Notes under the pieces: generated by a model | What the model was told of the DNA's origin: nothing | Database searches by the model: none | Seen by the model: only the letters and a program-made list of their open reading frames with translations | In this document: one piece after another, positions 10,640 to 24,059 of the stretch | Position numbering within the stretch: position 1 is the first letter of the stretch | Layout of the letters: each line of letters starts with the position of its first letter | Translations under genes and position numbers: made by a program | Source of the DNA: Sycobia sp. Sy_11 | Taxonomy: Eukaryota > Arthropoda > Insecta > Hymenoptera > Epichrysomallidae | Assembly: GCA_018907035.1 (NCBI GenBank) | Contig: JACCIC010000064.1 | Location: 310,001 to 374,000, forward strand | DNA: 64,000 bases | Reading direction: 5' to 3'

Positions 10640-11702
10640 ACATTCGTACGTTATCCGCGTGTACTTTAACGCGGTCGCGCGGGGCGATATGTAGCTGTAC
10701 GTAATTCGGTCTTGCCGCGACAGACCATGTATGCCCGCGAGCCACACTGTATGGGCGCCATTTGTAACCGTGTACTTTAGTACAGGTTACCGTGTACTTA
10801 CGTGTTAACTACTAGCTGCGTGCCGACGGCGCTGGGCCTGAAACGGGCGAATACGGGAACAGGATTCGGAAATGATTACGGCTCTATTTTTATATGTAAA
10901 TCAATCAAGCATTTATTGGCTCATTCGCGTTTCGCAGCAAAGCTTACAATTAAATCTTACACAATAGCTATTACATAAGACAATATAAATATACAGCGCG
11001 CGGCGACGACATGTTAATTCGGGAGCGGAATCCGCGAGCGCGGAGAAATATCAGCGGCAGGGAGTGGAAAGGAGGGAAAGACGCGACGCGTACAACCTAT
11101 CTCACGGGGACGCGGAGCGGCCGTACAAACATGGCGCGCTGAGTCGCGGGGACGCGCACTCTTTTAATTATAATAAATATATAGCACTACTTGCCGGGAC
11201 GGAGCTTCGCTGTCGCCTCCTCTCGTGCTGAACTTCTTTCCTAGTTGATTCTCTTTTTCTTCCTTCCTTCCTTCCTTTCATCTCCGCTTTATCTCGTAGT
11301 ACGGGGACGATCGTGCAACGTTCGGGCAGCTCCGGGATATCGCTAGGATAGCGAGGTGGATCAGCCGGATTATCAGGAAGCTGGTGGACACAGGTGGAAA
11401 GTCGGGCTTGAGTTAGAACTAATAGTTGTGATGACGCTCTCTCTCTTTTTCGACCCCGTGTTTCGGTAGTTGAGCGGGGAAGACCTTCTTCTCTTCGCAT
11501 TTCCTCCTTCTTCGCGACGGTCGCGCACTCTCACGGCTCGCGCTTCGCGTTCGCTGTCGCGCGCGAACACTCGGTTTTTACCGAGGACCGGCAATTTGGC
11601 TGGCTCGAATATATATACATATATATATATATATATACATATCATCACTTCTGTGAAAGATGCTATTTCTGCTTCTGTTTCAAGAAGGTGCTCGTTCACA
11701 GA
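10640..11702 (-). mobile_element. Possible LTR and leader of an LTR element (GC-rich island)
   Basis: A CpG-rich block contrasts with the AT-rich flanks. Read on the minus strand, 10,772-10,746 contains TGGCGCCCATACAGTG, which resembles a tRNA-Lys-type primer-binding site. The base pair before it ends in ...GGTTACA, as an LTR 3' end would. An LTR would then extend to about 11,702 (TGTGAAC...), with an AATAAA at about 10,910. No second LTR and no coding region were found. A (TTCC)n run lies at about 11,263-11,279 and a (TA)n at about 11,611-11,638. A CpG-rich promoter is the alternative. Confidence 0.3.
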
Positions 11703-12037
11703 TTAGTTTTTTTGCTTCAAGATCAGTTTACACCACTAAATATTTACGGTTCTGAAATAAGAAAATATATAAAATCTAAATATGTATACATCTTACATAC
11801 GTCTTCTAAAAAGAAATATTGTACCAGAAGTATACAATAAGTAAGTTTCAAAAATGTATGATGAGCAGGCGATATGATGAGACGATATGATTGCAGAAGT
11901 TAATAAAATTTTCCACAGGTTAGTCCAAATTGTTACGATAAGCTATTAATAATATTTTGAAAACGATGCCTGCTGAATATCAAATTCCAATCCATGTAAT
12001 TATTTTGAAGAGGCTTAATTTCAGTAAAGTTTTTGCA

Positions 12038-12600
12038 AGATGGGTCCCACGCCTGTTTTCTGATAACCACAAATAACAACGACTATAGACTGCCCAAAAG
12101 TCATTTAAAATTTTTAAATAATATGAAAATGCTCTTTACTCACGTATTCTGACACGAAATGAAAAGTAAGTTCACTTTACTAATCCCGATATGAAGCGTA
12201 AAAGCACGATTTGAAAGAAACGTGAAGAAAACTTCGAAAAACGTAAAACTTCAATATTCTACTGGGTAGATTATGTCTGCCATTTTTTGGGAAGAGTTAG
12301 ATGTTTTATTGACAGATTTTCTTCAGCCAGATACTACGATGAATGCACAGATATTCTGAAGTGCTAGAGAAACTCATAAATGTCATTAAACGAAAACGCC
12401 CTATTAAATTGTTAAAAAAAGTCTTGTTTTTTCATAACAATCAGCCTCATTTGGCCAAAAAACAGAAATGTGATTTTAAAAATTCAACTTAGAAATTTTC
12501 AACCATTCAACTTACTCTCCAGACCGTATCAAGCGACAGTTTCCTTTCCCAAAAGTTAAAAGAAAGTTTCGGCAGCGAGCTCTTCAAATAACGAAATCGA
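12038..12600 (+). pseudogene. mariner/Tc1-like transposase relic
   Basis: Scattered over three frames, the plus strand reads RWVPRLFSDNHK (the 'RWVPH/R L' helix before the catalytic domain), a remnant of the first catalytic strand, FSSARYYDECTDILKC-like text, then HNNQPH where the family has HDNARPH (second catalytic Asp replaced by Asn), and STYSPD (third catalytic Asp region). Many stops show long decay. Terminal repeats were not located. Confidence 0.55.
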
Positions 12601-12639
12601 AAACGACATTCAATCGTCGAGAGCCACCGGGTGTCCCGA

Positions 12640-13025
12640 CTCGATCTTTGCGGACATCTCAAGGACGCACTGCAACACGCAGTGTGCGTGTCAAAAAGAG
12701 CAAGAGAGCTGATTATTGTTGATTGTTAACACGGAGCAGGTGACAAACAGCGCGGCTGTAGCCATCACGTCTTTCCATTGCTAAAGAAAGAAAGAGAGAG
12801 AGAAAGACAGCGTGCTTCACCCTGGACGACGTCTTCGGCAAGGAGTTTTCTCACTATATGAAGTGCGTGTAATATCTAAACTTGCCAACAAGCACGCTTA
12901 GTAATATCCGACCATATATCCCCGCGTGTAGTTCCCCCTTGCTCTCCCTACTGTAAGTGCGTCAGACGCGTTCTGGTTTGTTAAATAAACATAAGATTCG
13001 TAATTAAAACAACCTCTGTATCTTT
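12640..13025 (+). other. Moderately GC-rich block, possibly a solo LTR
   Basis: The block is richer in GC than its flanks and ends with a TTAAATAAAC polyadenylation-like signal at about 12,980, followed by AT-rich DNA. It lacks an open frame, and neither TG...CA ends nor a target duplication could be fixed. It contains an (AG)-rich run at about 12,785-12,810. Confidence 0.25.
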
Positions 13026-13493
13026 TTATTTATATTTCTTTAAACGTCCCCGTTTTCCATACTTGTCCATAATCGGGAAATCGACGGTCAGAAATGAAGA
13101 AAAAGCCTATGCATGTATATACGGTGATAACGCCTCGCGAGCGTATAAGTGATGCTAAATGCTCTGATGAGTAATTCCGTATATGCGCGATATATGCAAT
13201 TCTTACAGCGCGCACATATAATAATCTTTTTCAATTTCCCCAAAAATATTAACGCGTTATACGCTCGTATGTAAGTGCACGAGACGCAGGTATTTTATAT
13301 GTCCGCAGAAGCGGACGTAGGCAGTAAATATTTGTAATTAATGTCATTAGGCATAAACAGAATACCGATAGAAAATCCTATTAGATATTCTTTGGAATTC
13401 ACTTCGACTGACTCATAGGTGAAGTAAACAATAACAATACATTTACCTTATATATGTCTATATTATACATCTATTTTTTTCATATTGAGTGTA

Positions 13494-14724
13494 CAAGTAA
13501 GTTTCCAGCGTTTTTCCCAAAATTTGAGGTTTTATTATTAAAACATGGCTACATATCCTTTATTCGAAAGCTAATACTTTTTCCTAATTCTCTGAAAATT
13601 TATGAAATTTATGAAACTTATGAAATTTATGAAATTGATAAAATTTATAAAATTTAGGAAATTTATGAAATCTGGATATAAATAAGAAATTTATGGGATC
13701 TTGAATGGAATGAAGCGTATTCCCGTTAGAGCGTTCTGCATTGATTGAAACAAATAATAGTAGTCAGATGGTGCCAAATCTGAACTATAGGGCAGGTGAG
13801 ACAGAATTTGCTAATCGAATTGCTAATCGAATAGTCTCCAAATATGTTTCTATCAAAGCTACAACATCTGGCCAAGCGTCATCGTGATGTAAAATAACAA
13901 ACTCCTCTCTAGTCTTATATTCTCGCTGTTTTTACTGTAATCCTCGCTTGAGACGAAGAAGTTTAGTTCCATACAATCATCCATTGATGGTTTGACCATT
14001 CGGAAGTAGTTCGCAGTATACGACATACTTTGGATCCCACCATATACGGAACATGGTTTTATTTACGTGAATATTTCGTTTCGGCATCGATTGGGCGAGC
14101 TCGCCGGTCTTTCTATACGATTTTCTGTGTTTAGGGAAATCATAATTAAGCCATTTTTCATCATCAAGCGATCATACGATGCAAAAATTCTTTTTCTTTT
14201 TTTAATACCGCAGTAGTGACATTTTGTATATACAAAATCGCCGTTCGACGTTTTTCAACGTCAATTCGTTTGGCACCCAGTTTCCAACCTTTTGAATGAG
14301 TTCTAATGCTTTTAGGTGCAGGAAAAAGGCTTGTTATGTAACACGCAATGATGGAGCAAACTTTTCTTGAATCTGACAGAGATCCTCATCCTGCAAAATG
14401 TCTAATTCTTCGGCTTCAAAACAACTCGGCTGTTCTGAGCGATCCTTAGCTTCACTTCCTAATGACCACTTTGGATCATTTGAACCACTCGTATCACGTT
14501 GATTCATCAATACATTCCATCCCAGAAGTTTCTAAAAGCAAACGATCATCCTTTGCTGCAAGAATAGAAACAGCGCTTCCCGCAAATGACGTTATTTGGC
14601 TAGAAACTTGACATTATTTTTCTCCATAAAATAAATGACACCAAAAGAAATACTTAAATATAATCCTGCAAAGTTGTTGGACAGATACATGTCCTACAAA
14701 TATAATTCATGGGACCTTACTTGT
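13494..14724 (-). mobile_element. mariner element, decayed (lineage with AGTTTCCAGCG ends)
   Basis: About 1.23 kb between TA dinucleotides. The left end reads CAAGTAAGTTTCCAGCG and the right end is a degenerate inverse (accttacttg). Minus-strand text matches mariner transposase: DEKWLNYD (first Asp), RNIHVNKTMFRIWWDPKYVVY, ELLPNGQTI, and H-H-D-D for the second catalytic site, with many stops. It belongs to the same lineage as copies at 27,106-28,285 and 53,200-53,769: the shared 3' segment just inside the end (gaggttttattat...) is almost identical. An unusual TATGAAATT tandem array sits at 13,602-13,672 within the element. Confidence 0.85.
13602..13672 (+). repeat. TATGAAATT minisatellite inside a mariner
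   Basis: Seven to eight imperfect 9-bp units (tatgaaatt / tatgaaact / gataaaatt). It is absent from the sister copy at 27,106-28,285, so it expanded after insertion. Confidence 0.75.
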
Positions 14725-16414
14725 ATACCCAATATATCCTATATGTTGTTCGAAAGATTATTAACTTCAATTTATATATAGCCATCATAATATATAGTTA
14801 TATATATTTATAGTTATATTCCTATATTATAATGCTGTGTAATTCTCCACATACACATTCCAAAGGCTCCTGTCGTCCAAGTTGCATTGCATAACGTGAC
14901 ATTTGCCTCATTTATATCTTTTAGTGCAATTTTCTTGTAGTTCTCTAACAATTCGCCTCACCCTCGCCCCCCTCGTAAGAAAATGTTATAAAGTCATAAA
15001 CAGCAAATACATTTGACAGCTATAACATACACTGTGTACGTATAATGGATTTGAAACCATTTTTAATCAAGTCCAAAAGGGACAGAAGGAATATGAATTT
15101 GTGGATTCTGTAAAGTGCAACAGATTTAGAAGGTGCATAGGAATGGTCAAAAAATTATCCAGATATTTTGGATAAAAATTAAAGATTCTTGCACAAAAAG
15201 CCTGTAGTGAAAATTAGCCCCTTGACCTTGGACCTAACATTATTCGATCATCAGTTGCTTTCCTTTTTCGTTTTTGTCTTATTAACGATGTTAAGAAAAA
15301 AGACCAAGAGCATTCAAAGAATTGAAACTTTATTCATCGCCCACAACAAGAACCACAGTGTCAACAAGTAATTAATAATCTCTAATTAATTAATCTCTAA
15401 CCTATAAACACAACGCAAGGGGAAAAAAAGAAATTTTTAATGTGCCAAAATACTAGGAAGGAAGAGTAATTTTCCGAACCTCTAAAGCTGTTATCGGAGC
15501 GTAATAACCACAACCATATTGGAAATTGATTTGACAATTATTTATTAAAAATTAACAATGTCTTAATAAATAAACCACAAGAGTAATTGGCTTGTCGATA
15601 ACTCCCACGTACAATGTCTTTGCTCTTAAATTTGAGTTGATAGAAATGAATATTATCGAATATATTCCGGCTTGAGAAATCAAATAATACGTAAACAAGA
15701 AAAAAGAAGACAATATTCTTAAATTGTTAATAATAATAATTATACCAGATTTATATGTTACAGCAAAAATTTTTTTATGATAACCAAAATGCGCTACTTT
15801 CTTCTATGGACAGTGACAACAGCCAGCAGTACTAAATTTAATAATAATGATAGTAAATATTTTTAACGCTCTATTAATTTATTTCATTAATAAATTATCC
15901 AGCTATGAAGAACAATATAGAGATTTATAATAATACACAAACAATTAATAAGCAATAAATAGCTAAACAAATTTAGCAAATATATTAACAGTAGACATAC
16001 AAAGAGACTATTAAAATATGTGGAATTGATAAAGACAATATATCATACAAGGATAACAATAAACAATAAATAATTGTTATTAATGAAGAAAATTTTATTT
16101 CGCGCTATTGGTTAAAAATTTTTTACAGTTTTTTTTTCATTGAAAGAAAAATAGTAAATTACAATACTTCTCAACAAAGTTGTTTTGGACATGATGTTGA
16201 ACCTTAACATGGAATAAGAAAGACGTAATAAGTTATTATACTATTAGATGTGACTTTGTCCATTTATATCAACAGATATAAATTTAATCGATAAATATAA
16301 CAATCAAGTAAAGGAGTAAACTGGAATATGATCGGGAATACTATTACATATTGAATCTTTATTAATAATAATAACCAACAAAACAATTTAAATAAATAAA
16401 TAATCAATAAGTAG
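14725..16414. other. AT-rich DNA, no gene seen
   Basis: Low-complexity AT-rich sequence, with no frame resembling a known protein and no repeat that matches another part of the window. Confidence 0.5.
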
Positions 16415-18555
16415 AAGAAATTCCAGCCAAGACGGAAAATATTTTGCTACAACTGTGGCGAATACACACACTGTGGTCCAAACAGACTTAATTCGGAGAA
16501 TGCGTCAGTGATAGCAACAGATATCATAAGTTCAATACACAATATGAGCATTGTTTCTTCCTCAATATTGAGTTGTCGGGTAAAACATTTCCGGCACTGA
16601 TTGATCCAGAAGCGGCGAACTCATATATTTGATCACAACCCGGAAACGTTGTACAAAAAGTGATTCTCTCAATCATATCGTACGTGCAACTGCCGAGTTT
16701 TCTCAAATGATGGAGAGATAGATTCCATTTTCAATATTGAGAACCAACAGATAAGAGCGCGTTTTAAAGTATCGAAATCAATCAATTACAATATGATGTA
16801 AGTGTATACATATCTGTATGTATATATATCCTGATCCAATAAGTACCCATTAAGAATGACGATCAACTTTGCTGAGGCAACGTGGCATACGTCACGGAAA
16901 GTAATATGATACTTTGCGATGAAAGTCAACAATAAATGTGAATCAATTACCATCATCGCAGCGGTAAACGAAGTAGTCACGTTAGAGCGAGAAGACCGAC
17001 AGCCCCTCGAGCAGCTACAGTTGATATTACAGCAGAATGAAAAACTGCAACTGTCACAAATGTCCCCATACCATATCGACGTTAAAGTTATAAGTTGATT
17101 AAACAGTGCTTGCGTCGTATACTCGATCAACTGCTGAAGCAGATGTATGACAAAGAAACCTATTACTGGAGGAAGGTATTATTGAGTCTTCAGATACTTC
17201 ATGGAATAGTTGTCCAGTGATTGTGAGTAAGAAAGGTGGGAAAATTTACTTTTGCATCATCTATAGATCGGTAAATCTGGTGATAAAAAGGACGCTTTTC
17301 CACTTCCACACTGAACGTCCTATTGAATAACAAATGCCAATCTCGGTACCTGTCTCAGATAAAACTAAACCAAGCATACCATTAAATGCCCTTGGATGAC
17401 GAAAGCCAAGCAATTGCCATTTTTGCAGTGTCAGAGAAGAAATTATTTCAGTACACCCGAATTCCTTACGGATTCAGAAATGCCCCTGGTAGCTTTCAGC
17501 GACGTCGTTTTCGAACTACAATGGCAACAATCCATTTTTGTCTATATGACTGATATTATTATCGCGAGAAATATTTTTCAAGACTAAGCATCTAACAACA
17601 GTGCTAATCTGCTTTAATGGGATTGGGCTTCAAATAAAGAAAGAAAATTTGAGTTCTGCTGATCAGAAGTTAAGTATCTGCAATATATTGTACACAAAAA
17701 CGGACTGCATACAGATCCGGACAAAATCAGGCCGTCGAAAAATTCTGTGGATGTGTACTAGGGGGAAAGTTCACGGTGATTATGGATCACAACAACTTAA
17801 AATAGCACATCTATGGATAAGAAAAGAGTAATATTCGAATGTCATAATATACCGACATAAGGACACTTTGATGTCGAGAAAACTTTATGCAAGGTAGATT
17901 AGAACTACTGCCGGCTAGGAATGGGAAGCGATATTTACAACTACAACAAGCACTGCCCAAACAGCCAAGTACACACAGTGTCACAAGCGCCTACTGACCT
18001 CATGTCGCATAGAAATATAGAAGGTCGATGGACAACAGTGGCAGCCAACATCATGGATCCCTTCCCCGCCAGTAATGGGCAGCATAAATAACTGCTGATC
18101 TTCAAAAACCTCTTCATTTAATACCCAGAGGTACGACCACACAGCCAATCAATTGGCCAAGCAATACTAAAAGCATTGGAAGATCTGTACGCCTTGAAAT
18201 AGGGATGCCCCAAATACCTACCTACGGACCACGGCATAGAGTTTGCTAACAAAGTAGTCAAACAAAGACTCAATGTACTGGAAATTGTGCACCAGCTGAT
18301 AGCGCCTTATCATGATTAGACAAACCCCGTAGAACGGGTAAACTGACCATTTAAGAAACTGATTTCGATCTTCGTAAGAGAAAACCATTAGGATTTTGAT
18401 GTCCGCTTGCCTGAGCTACAATTTGCTATCCACACGTCAGTACACGCGAGCACGCAAGCATCGACAGCGTTCCTGAAGTTTAGATGAAACTCAAGAGAAA
18501 TGCCAAAATATAGAAACAGCCGCGACAAGGGAGCACCAATTCAAGTCACTCACAC
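16415..18555 (+). mobile_element. Second copy of the gypsy-A family, heavily decayed
   Basis: The plus strand keeps the domain order of the minus-strand element at 290-7503, with many stops and deletions. The zinc motif CYNCGE is at about 16,450 followed by CGPN...NSENA. The protease text is ALIDPEA (about 16,600). RT survives as FVYMTDIIIARN (about 17,545), where YMDD has become YMTD. Integrase spans about 17,840-18,530 (TVAANIMDPFP, CPKYLPTDHG, FANKVVKQRL, RLPELQFAI, VHASTQAS). Gag and the 3' reading frame are missing. It stops against the poly(T) that marks the 3' end of the R1-like element. Confidence 0.85.
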
Positions 18556-18583
18556 CTGCACACTCGCAAATTATTATTATATT

Positions 18584-20035
18584 AATTTTTTTTTTTTTTT
18601 AAGGAGTCTGTGAATGCTTTATGCATTTCAAATGATCGTTCTCCAAGAACATTCCTGGTGACCGGCCATCGGAATATGTGCGACTCGACACAAATCCGAT
18701 GCAGCTACGCACTAAACACATATCTCCGTGTTGCACCGACACCAGCCCGGACTGTTATGCACGGTGCGATACGCGCACGCGATTCTTAATGCGCCCACCC
18801 TTTCTACGCTTTTCATGGCATTCGCGCGTTTTCTGATATTCATCGCGTCGACCCATACCTCCGCCCCGTAAAGTAGAATCGATTGGGTAACGCTCATCAG
18901 TAGTTTTCGTACGCTCTGTCTAGGTCCTTTTGTATTGGCCATTAGTCTGCTTAAAATCTTTGTTTATTCAGCTGCCTTATTAGTCGTATTTCGTATGTGC
19001 GGCCAGAAGCTGAGCTTCGTATCCAAGATGACCCCAAGATACTTGACCTCACTCCTGGTCTCCAGTCTTTCCGTCCCTAACATGAAAGGAATTACCATAT
19101 CTATGCGTCTGCGAGTTAGTAGCAGTAACTCAGTCTTTTGTAGCGCCAGTTGAAGTCCGTAGTCTGTCATTCATTGGGTTACCCGTCGCATCACCTGATT
19201 CAGCTTTAACTGAATCAGGTAATAGTCGCGCGCAACTATCACAGCTGCCACATCGTCAGCGTATGCTACGAGGCGCACGTCCAAAGGCATGTCCAGTCTT
19301 AGTAGGCTGTCGTACTGTACGTTCCAGAAGTCTGAGCCCAGGATGGAACCTTGAGCTACCCCCGCTGTCACGCGTTTTCGTTTCTTTCTGTCCAGTATCT
19401 CGTACGTCAATCCTCGGTCCCGTAAATAGTCCCGTATGATACGTATAAGGTAGGAGTAAACCTTAAAAGTAGACTCCAACGCTCCCAGTATCTCTGTCCA
19501 TTTCGCTGAGTTGAAGGCGTTTTGTACGTCCAGGGTCACCAGTAGAACCAGTGGTCTGGTCGCATGGCAGCTCCTGTTCGCCGAGTGAAAGATCTTCGTC
19601 ACGTCATCTATAGCCCCTATTGTCGACCGTCCTTTCCTAAATCCGTGTTGTTGTTCGGATAAGTCTCCGGCATCTTTAATTGCCTGTAATAGTCTTGGTC
19701 TTAGTAGTAACTCAAACAGCTTCCCTATCGTATTAAGTCTGTCGTCTGTTGCGTATATTCCGTTTCTTAGGCATTGTGTCATCGTATAGACGTTGGAAAA
19801 AACCAGTCGTCGCTGCCGCTAACGCCTCCACCCAATCCCGGTTCGTCAACTTTTGAGGCACCTCCCGTGAGGGAGGCTTTGCATATTGTAGCTGCCTTTC
19901 GAGTTTGTCCTTGTCTAGGCGCTTTGGATCCCATCCGGTAAGACTTGTACGTCGCCCTTGCATTCGTTTCGTCTCGTCTGTCAGTTGAAAGCAATGTACT
20001 GGTGATCACTGTGTGTCTCCTCAAGCCGATTCCTC
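18584..20035 (-). mobile_element. R1/Jockey-like non-LTR retrotransposon, 5'-truncated
   Basis: On the minus strand the piece begins near 20,030 with the last motif of an APE-type endonuclease (SDHQYIAF, about 19,985-20,010). It continues through the linker (WDPKRLDKDKLERQLQYAK), then RT. It ends in a poly(A) seen as poly(T) at 18,584-18,601. The RT is open at 19,171-19,782, and the frame continues through two nonsense codons (at about 19,171 and 18,964) to 18,712. Near 19,735-19,780 a deletion removes the start of RT. 5' truncation with a poly(A) tail is typical of target-primed reverse transcription. Clear target-site duplications were not found. Confidence 0.88.
18712..19782 (-). pseudogene. 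Non-LTR reverse transcriptase, two in-frame stops
   Basis: RT blocks run in order: RLNTIGKLFELLLRPRLL, LSEQQHGFRKGRSTIGAI, LLVTLDVQNAFNSAKW (first catalytic Asp), TAGVAQGSILGSDFWNVQYD, LVAYADDVAAV (the A/YADD catalytic box), then LQLALQKTELLLLTRRR, VKYLGVILDTKLSFWPHI and a C-terminal LLYGAEVWVDAM. These are hallmarks of the R1/Jockey/I groups. The frame is unbroken except for a TGA after RRVTQ and a TAA after NKAAE. A 28-bp palindrome (ACCTGATTCAG / CTGAATCAGGT) falls within it at 19,191-19,218. Confidence 0.9.
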
Positions 20036-22010
20036 ATCGTCTATATCACCATAGGTTTCATTATGATAACATTTGTTTTATTTTTTAATTCCTCTGTAAA
20101 TATAAAAATAGTGTAGTAAAATTCTAGACGTTAAATAACTTTCTTTATATTTCGTTATTTAATTAACGATTGCAAACAAAATATAAATTTATTATTAATA
20201 ATAGAACATGTTTGCTTTGAAATCGAAATTATAACAAAGACGCATTTAAAGTATTGATCTACATTATTGTCTCAGTCATCGGGTGGTAAAGCTAAATCTC
20301 CAATGGAAGCAAGCAGTTGAACACTATCTAACTATTCTTAATCATAATCAGTTGGATGTAGTTTTGTTATAACTCGAAGATCAGTATGTACCCAAATATT
20401 TGAATAATTCGTATTTTTGAGTAAATATTATTGCAGTTCATTTGACCGGGGTGGCAAAAGTGAACGATCAATACATTTTTAAATCATCAATCAATCCATT
20501 CAAAGTTTTTAATGAATTGATAACTCTTACTTCGATAACTTTGTTAATTTGTTTATGTTTAATTTTATTATTTTATAATACTCTTTAAAACTCCTCATTA
20601 TCAGTACTGTAACTTAGTTTCATAACACTATTTAAGTAATTTTTAGAATTACGTAATAGTTCATATATACGATTCTTGCCTTTTTTTAAAGCAGAGGTTG
20701 TAATCAGTGCCAGTAAAGGCGTAAATAGCAGTTAATATAGCGCAAAGTTTCGAACAAAATTTTTTTTATATAATTTTTATATAATTCGTTAGATTTTTAA
20801 ACAGAGAACATAGAACAGGGAGTCTTACACATTTTACCTGCCATTGATATTTGTATGTTTTCATTAAATAATTGCTTCGTCAAGCATAGTGACGGCCGTA
20901 TAAGTGTCGAAACATATGATCATAAGGTGCGCGTCATTTTCAATATTGCACGTATTGGGGACATTTATTGAAATCAGTAGAAAATGGGTTAATATGTTCT
21001 TCAATATTAATGATAAGGTCTTGTACCTTTTCGGAATTTTTTAATTCTGTTCATCTGCAGGTCAGCAATAACATTTTGATTGCCCCGACTCATCCATTAC
21101 ATTTTCTATTGTTCCCATTTAGTCATGGATGAATTTGGTGTATTTGAAACAGTTATTGATAATCTGTGAGCTAACGGGAGTAATTTGGTTGGTTAAAAGT
21201 AAAAAACAAAATAGTTATTTTTGATAAAATTAATTAGAAATTTAATTATATTATCAGAATATTTTATATATTCTTGAGTTAAAAATTATTTGAAATGTAC
21301 TATTTGCAGAGTTAACGATATCATAGGCTGCAATCTTTTACATTCGTTAAAATGTTACAACTTTGACAGATCTATTCGCCAACCATTGCGCATTAACCAT
21401 TACATTTGTAATGTTCCAAATACATAAAAATTTTCTTATTTTTAAAACAAGCCATCATCACATAAAATGCATCAACATGAATAAATAAATTATTAAACAA
21501 TAGTTTTCCAATACATGGGATTTGCAAAGCAATTCTTACAATGGTAAGATCGTATGTTACTTGCATAGATCTCTTTGCATTCTCCAGCAATACGCAGATT
21601 TTTCTTAATTAGTTCAATTACAAATACTTGATTTGTAGGTGAAGCACTTATTGTTGCCAAATAGTATAATTTTGATACTGTAGCTATACCTACTACACGA
21701 TACTTTTATACTCAACGTACATAGTAAATATTTGCTGCTTCATCAAAAATCTATAAGTTTTAATGCAGCTTATGTACTTTTATATGGAACTAAAATTCAT
21801 ATATTACGGCATCAAAAGTTAGCCTTCGTTTTTAGGAAGAACTGATTATAATAACATAGAAACTATTTTCATCGTAGCAGCAATAGACAACTTTAATATT
21901 GGTCTCATTATTACTATCAGTAATTTTGCTGATTTCTTGAAAAGTTATAACACATGGAGTATTCTAATATTGTTCGGGTTGTAAATTACTGTGCTTTGCT
22001 CAGCGCGGAA
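20036..22010. other. AT-rich DNA, no gene seen
   Basis: No recognisable coding region or repeat. Small frames such as 21,393-21,590 have no features that suggest a protein. Confidence 0.5.
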
Positions 22011-23040
22011 ATTCTAGGCCCAAAGAGAAAAAAAAAAAGAATACGTGTTCGACAATGCGGAGGGTTCTTCGGACATTACGATAGCCAGATTTGAAATGAA
22101 TGTTTGCTTCCTACAGCGCTACGTCGATCGGTGACGACCGAGCAATAGCAGCACTAGCGCGAGTTGTAATTTCGGATGTTCTGTGATGAGTCTGTGCGTT
22201 AGTATTATATACGTATTTTTTTTTATTCTATTCAAAGCGTGGAAAACCTGAACAAACTAGCTGCAATAAAACATTAGCCAGCTGCGTCAGGTAAATGTAG
22301 GGATTTCATAGTAATTAGCGTCGCGCTGCGTCCATAAAGCGACTGAAAAAATGTACACAAGCTTAATGTAATAAACTTAGTATATAAGCTGAATGTTAAT
22401 ACAACGTTTCCGAAAGAAAGCAAATAATTGTAAAACTGAAGGCCATAACATTTGTACCGTTTGGCTCCGAGAATCTTATTACGGGCATCTTCAAATAGAA
22501 CGTCTATGCACCCCTACTCCTCCCACTCTGCGTCAACGTGATGCGCGCGTCCATTCAGACGGTGTTCACAACCTTCGCTCGGAAAGGTCTACTAGTGTCC
22601 GAGACTATAGAGTCTCCGAAAGGATGACTAGGATCTTTCTCGATGCGTTCTGACCCGCCTATGTTTGAGATCACCCCATGGCTGAGGGAAGTGGCACCAT
22701 CAGCCAGGCACGGCGAGGTGAGAGCTAGGCGAGGGAATGGGCAACCGTTGTAGTGTATGACGCTTGAAGATGGCTGCTCAGCTCATTGCTACTCGCGACG
22801 GGGGGTGCTTCCCACTTTTTTTCTCCTTCCCGAGCAAGGGAAGAGGGAATGAGTGCATGGACAGAGGGGCAAGGACACTCTTGTTCCGAACGCTCGAAGA
22901 GACAGATAGCGCATTTTATTGTATTGATGTGCGTATCCGTTTACTCATTATATTATTAAACTATTTATCTCATCCTTATACGTGTGGTATTTTAATTGAG
23001 TAAATTGAAAATAAATACCTTGAAAATTTCCATCATTCAT
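22011..23040. other. GC-richer block without a recognised gene
   Basis: Between about 22,480 and 22,920 the sequence is markedly GC-richer than its surroundings. Two short plus-strand frames (22,393-22,653 and 22,764-23,003) resemble nothing known. It may be an unclassified LTR or a regulatory CpG island. Confidence 0.3.
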
Positions 23041-23163
23041 TATTTCTCATTCCTTCTCCTTTTGCACGCCTTATCCTGAACAAACATTTTCCCTGATACT
23101 GTATCGACAAACCAATCAAAATTGTTAAAGGCGATACCAGTATATAAATTTTTTGAACTCTTA

Positions 23164-23164
<1 letters not shown>

Positions 23165-23219
<55 letters not shown>
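23165..23219. repeat. (TC)n microsatellite
   Basis: Some 27 CT/TC dinucleotide units in a row. Confidence 0.95.
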
Positions 23220-23222
<3 letters not shown>

Positions 23223-24059
23223 ACCCGTACACGTCTCAATCAATCTTCACATGCAAGCAACAGAAAATCAAATCTATTAAGTAATATGTATAAAGTGAAC
23301 TTTCCACTTTTCCAAACCTTACGCAATTCGAGGGCTATCTCGCATAAAACAACTTTATGAAGATAGATGAAGTTCTAGCATAATTTTAAAGAGTGGAGGG
23401 TGTGCAAGTATACATACATTAACTAAATTTTAAACTTATAGTTTTTAATTTGCTTTTGTACACAACTTAATTTTGTTTTAATTTTTGCATTTGACACGCT
23501 TATAATATCGACTTTTTCAACAGGTCTTGTTGGCAAGCATGAAAGTATTCAAATAACATTACATACTTATAAAAATCTTTATTTAATATATATCATACTT
23601 TGCTTTACTTTGCACTCATATTCGATTCGGTACGTCATCTCACATATATACGAGCAAACCAACTGACTCCGCTTTCCGTCCCTCTCTTCCACTAACCTTG
23701 CATGAAACACATATAGGACATAAGTACAGTATAATACCTACTAAATCACATATATCTATGTGTATGTAACGTACTGGAAATTTATCCACATATCAACAGG
23801 TCTGAAACATCTTCATCCCATACGGACAGATCATACATTCATCTCACACATTTTTTTAAAATAATGAGAATAATAAGAATAAGTCCATAATAATGATAAT
23901 CAATGTTTTAAGTATGATATACTTTTACTATTACACCCTTATAAAAAGAATATTCAAAGAAGTAATAATTATAATTAATATGCTAATGAATTGAATTTTG
24001 GTGATATACTGTTTCCTTCAAAACGTTTCTAAGGATTGTGCAGTCTTTAGCAAATGAAA

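Noticed and set aside
19191..19218. 11-bp-arm palindrome in the non-LTR RT as a regulatory hairpin
   Set aside because: It falls inside a conserved RT coding segment and is most simply explained by the codons there.
22640..22740. Possible structured RNA gene in the GC-rich block (tggcaccatcagccaggcac)
   Set aside because: No match by eye to a known snRNA, tRNA or rRNA, and no convincing overall fold could be drawn.
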